This document shows, piece by piece, positions 4,834 to 5,775 of a DNA stretch of 5,775 bases. The position numbers were made by a program, and so were the translations under genes. Each line of letters opens with the position of its first letter. Within the stretch, counting starts at the first letter, position 1. The notes below the pieces were generated by a model. The model made no database searches and had not been told where the DNA came from. It saw only the letters and a list, made by a program, of their open reading frames with translations. Origin of the DNA: Acholeplasmatales bacterium (GTDB lineage Bacteria > Bacillota_I > Bacilli_A > Acholeplasmatales > Anaeroplasmataceae); the NCBI GenBank assembly GCA_024681175.1, contig JAILBI010000018.1:1-5775 (forward strand), written 5' to 3'.

Positions 4834-5775
4834 ATGATAAAAATAGAAATTAAAAAAATAATGCAAAAATTTAATATTAATTCTTATGATGCAGCCTTAA
4901 AGGCTATATCTATTATTAAGAAAAATAAAGGTGGTACCTTAATATTTAATAAAGGTATTTATAGCCTAGGTTATATTGAGCTATGCTCAAATATAAATAT
5001 TCATCTAAATAAGGGTGCAGTTATTTCCCCTATAGATGATTTTAATTTATTAGATAAATATCATAGAGAAAAAGGATATTTAAATAGACCTACTTGGGAA
5101 AATTGTGATTATGATGGTAATCCTTCAATGTTTTTCTTATATGCTAAAAATAAGAAAAATATTAAAATAACTGGCTCTGGCATCATTAATGGTAAAGAGA
5201 AGATGTTTTATGGTAAAGTGATGAAAGATGCAATAGAAGGCGCATTTTACCCTCGTATGCCACTTATTTATTTTGAAGGTTGTAAAAATATTATCATAAA
5301 AAATATAACATTAAAAAAATCAGCATTTTGGACTATTCATTTAGTAGGCTCTAAAAATATATTAATAAGAAATATAAAAATTAGAAATAATATTAAAATG
5401 CTTAATTGTGATGGAATCGATCCTGATTCATCACAAAATATTATTATTGATAATGCTGATATTGTTTCTGCAGATGATTCAATTGTAATTAAATCAACTA
5501 AATATGGTAATAAATATGGTAATTCTAAAAATATTTATGTAAGAAATTCAAAATTACAATCAACGTCAGCTGCGATAAAAATTGGAACTGAAACTGTTGG
5601 TAGCTTTAATAATATTACATTTGAAAATATTGATATTCATGATTCTAATAGAGGAATATCTATTCAATCTAGAGATTGTGGTAATATTAATAATTTATTA
5701 TTTAAAAATATTAATATAGATACTCATAGATATAATCCTTTAATGTGGTGGGGCAAAGGAGAAGGTATTGCAATT
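4834..5775 (+). CDS. Glycoside hydrolase family 28 (polygalacturonase-like) protein, 3' end outside window
   Basis: 314 codons are visible and the frame is still open at the right edge; full family members usually run 400-500 residues. GH28 enzymes hydrolyse galacturonic acid linkages in pectin. The N-terminal pattern (SYDAALKAI at 17-25, KGGTLIFNKGIYSLG at 32-46, LNKGAVI at 58-64) is typical, as are serial parallel beta-helix coils starting KNI/NNI (about 108, 151, 174, 201, 232, 259, 286). The NxDGID motif is NCDGID (191-196, Asp193) and the paired acid motif is SADDSIVIKS (Asp214, Asp215). The usual GHG histidine is replaced (SAAIKIGTET, 245-254) and the RIK motif reads RGI (273-275). WWGKGE (305-310) is a familiar later GH28 landmark. 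No signal peptide, so probably cytosolic and acting on imported oligosaccharides (inference). The start is uncertain: neither ATG 4834 nor ATG 4861 has a Shine-Dalgarno. Confidence 0.85.
   Translation, partial: MIKIEIKKIMQKFNINSYDAALKAISIIKKNKGGTLIFNKGIYSLGYIELCSNINIHLNKGAVISPIDDFNLLDKYHREKGYLNRPTWENCDYDGNPSMFFLYAKNKKNIKITGSGIINGKEKMFYGKVMKDAIEGAFYPRMPLIYFEGCKNIIIKNITLKKSAFWTIHLVGSKNILIRNIKIRNNIKMLNCDGIDPDSSQNIIIDNADIVSADDSIVIKSTKYGNKYGNSKNIYVRNSKLQSTSAAIKIGTETVGSFNNITFENIDIHDSNRGISIQSRDCGNINNLLFKNINIDTHRYNPLMWWGKGEGIAI

Noticed and set aside
1..5775. CRISPR array, insertion sequence, tRNA, riboswitch or novel defence system.
   Set aside because: No regularly spaced repeats, transposase, terminal inverted repeats or structured RNA were seen; nearly all of the window is explained by recognisable genes and short regulatory gaps.

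Overview
The window is very AT-rich and densely packed and looks like the chromosome of a low-GC Bacillota/Mycoplasmatota-type bacterium. TGA is the natural stop of rimM and trmD while TGG encodes Trp, so the code is standard. That argues against Mycoplasma/Spiroplasma and fits Erysipelotrichia, RF39-like gut lineages or Acholeplasma relatives. I cannot place it more finely from sequence alone.

Layout. (1) Positions 1-131 hold the last 42 codons of an unidentified lysine-rich protein. (2) A near-perfect extended -10 promoter drives rpsP (bS16) and khpA (KH-domain RNA-binding protein), and an intrinsic terminator closes this unit directly at the khpA stop. (3) A second promoter drives a tightly overlapped four-gene unit, rimM-trmD-malQ-holA: 16S processing factor, tRNA m1G37 methyltransferase, 4-alpha-glucanotransferase and DNA polymerase III delta subunit. 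Every junction overlaps (4, 4 and 1 nt), so translational coupling is likely. (4) A bidirectional terminator separates holA from convergent rpsT (bS20, minus strand). (5) A divergent promoter region of about 130 bp separates rpsT from a plus-strand glycoside hydrolase family 28 (polygalacturonase-like) gene that runs off the right edge. No stretch longer than about 130 bp lacks a gene.

The left half is a version of the conserved Bacillota rpsP-khpA-rimM-trmD block, without the ylqD seen between khpA and rimM in Bacillus and without rplS directly after trmD. malQ and holA occupy the place after trmD. The holA/rpsT convergent pair is also a common Bacillota neighbourhood, so the window appears to join two conserved housekeeping blocks with malQ at the seam. 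The two sugar-related genes (malQ and the GH28 gene) are in separate transcription units and suggest use of alpha-glucans and of pectin-derived oligosaccharides.

I see no CRISPR array, mobile element, tRNA/rRNA, toxin-antitoxin or defence system, and no convincing new biological system. The most interesting points are the malQ/holA arrangement, the GH28 gene with altered active-site motifs and an apparently leaderless or SD-less start, and a perfect dyad covering the rpsP -35 box.
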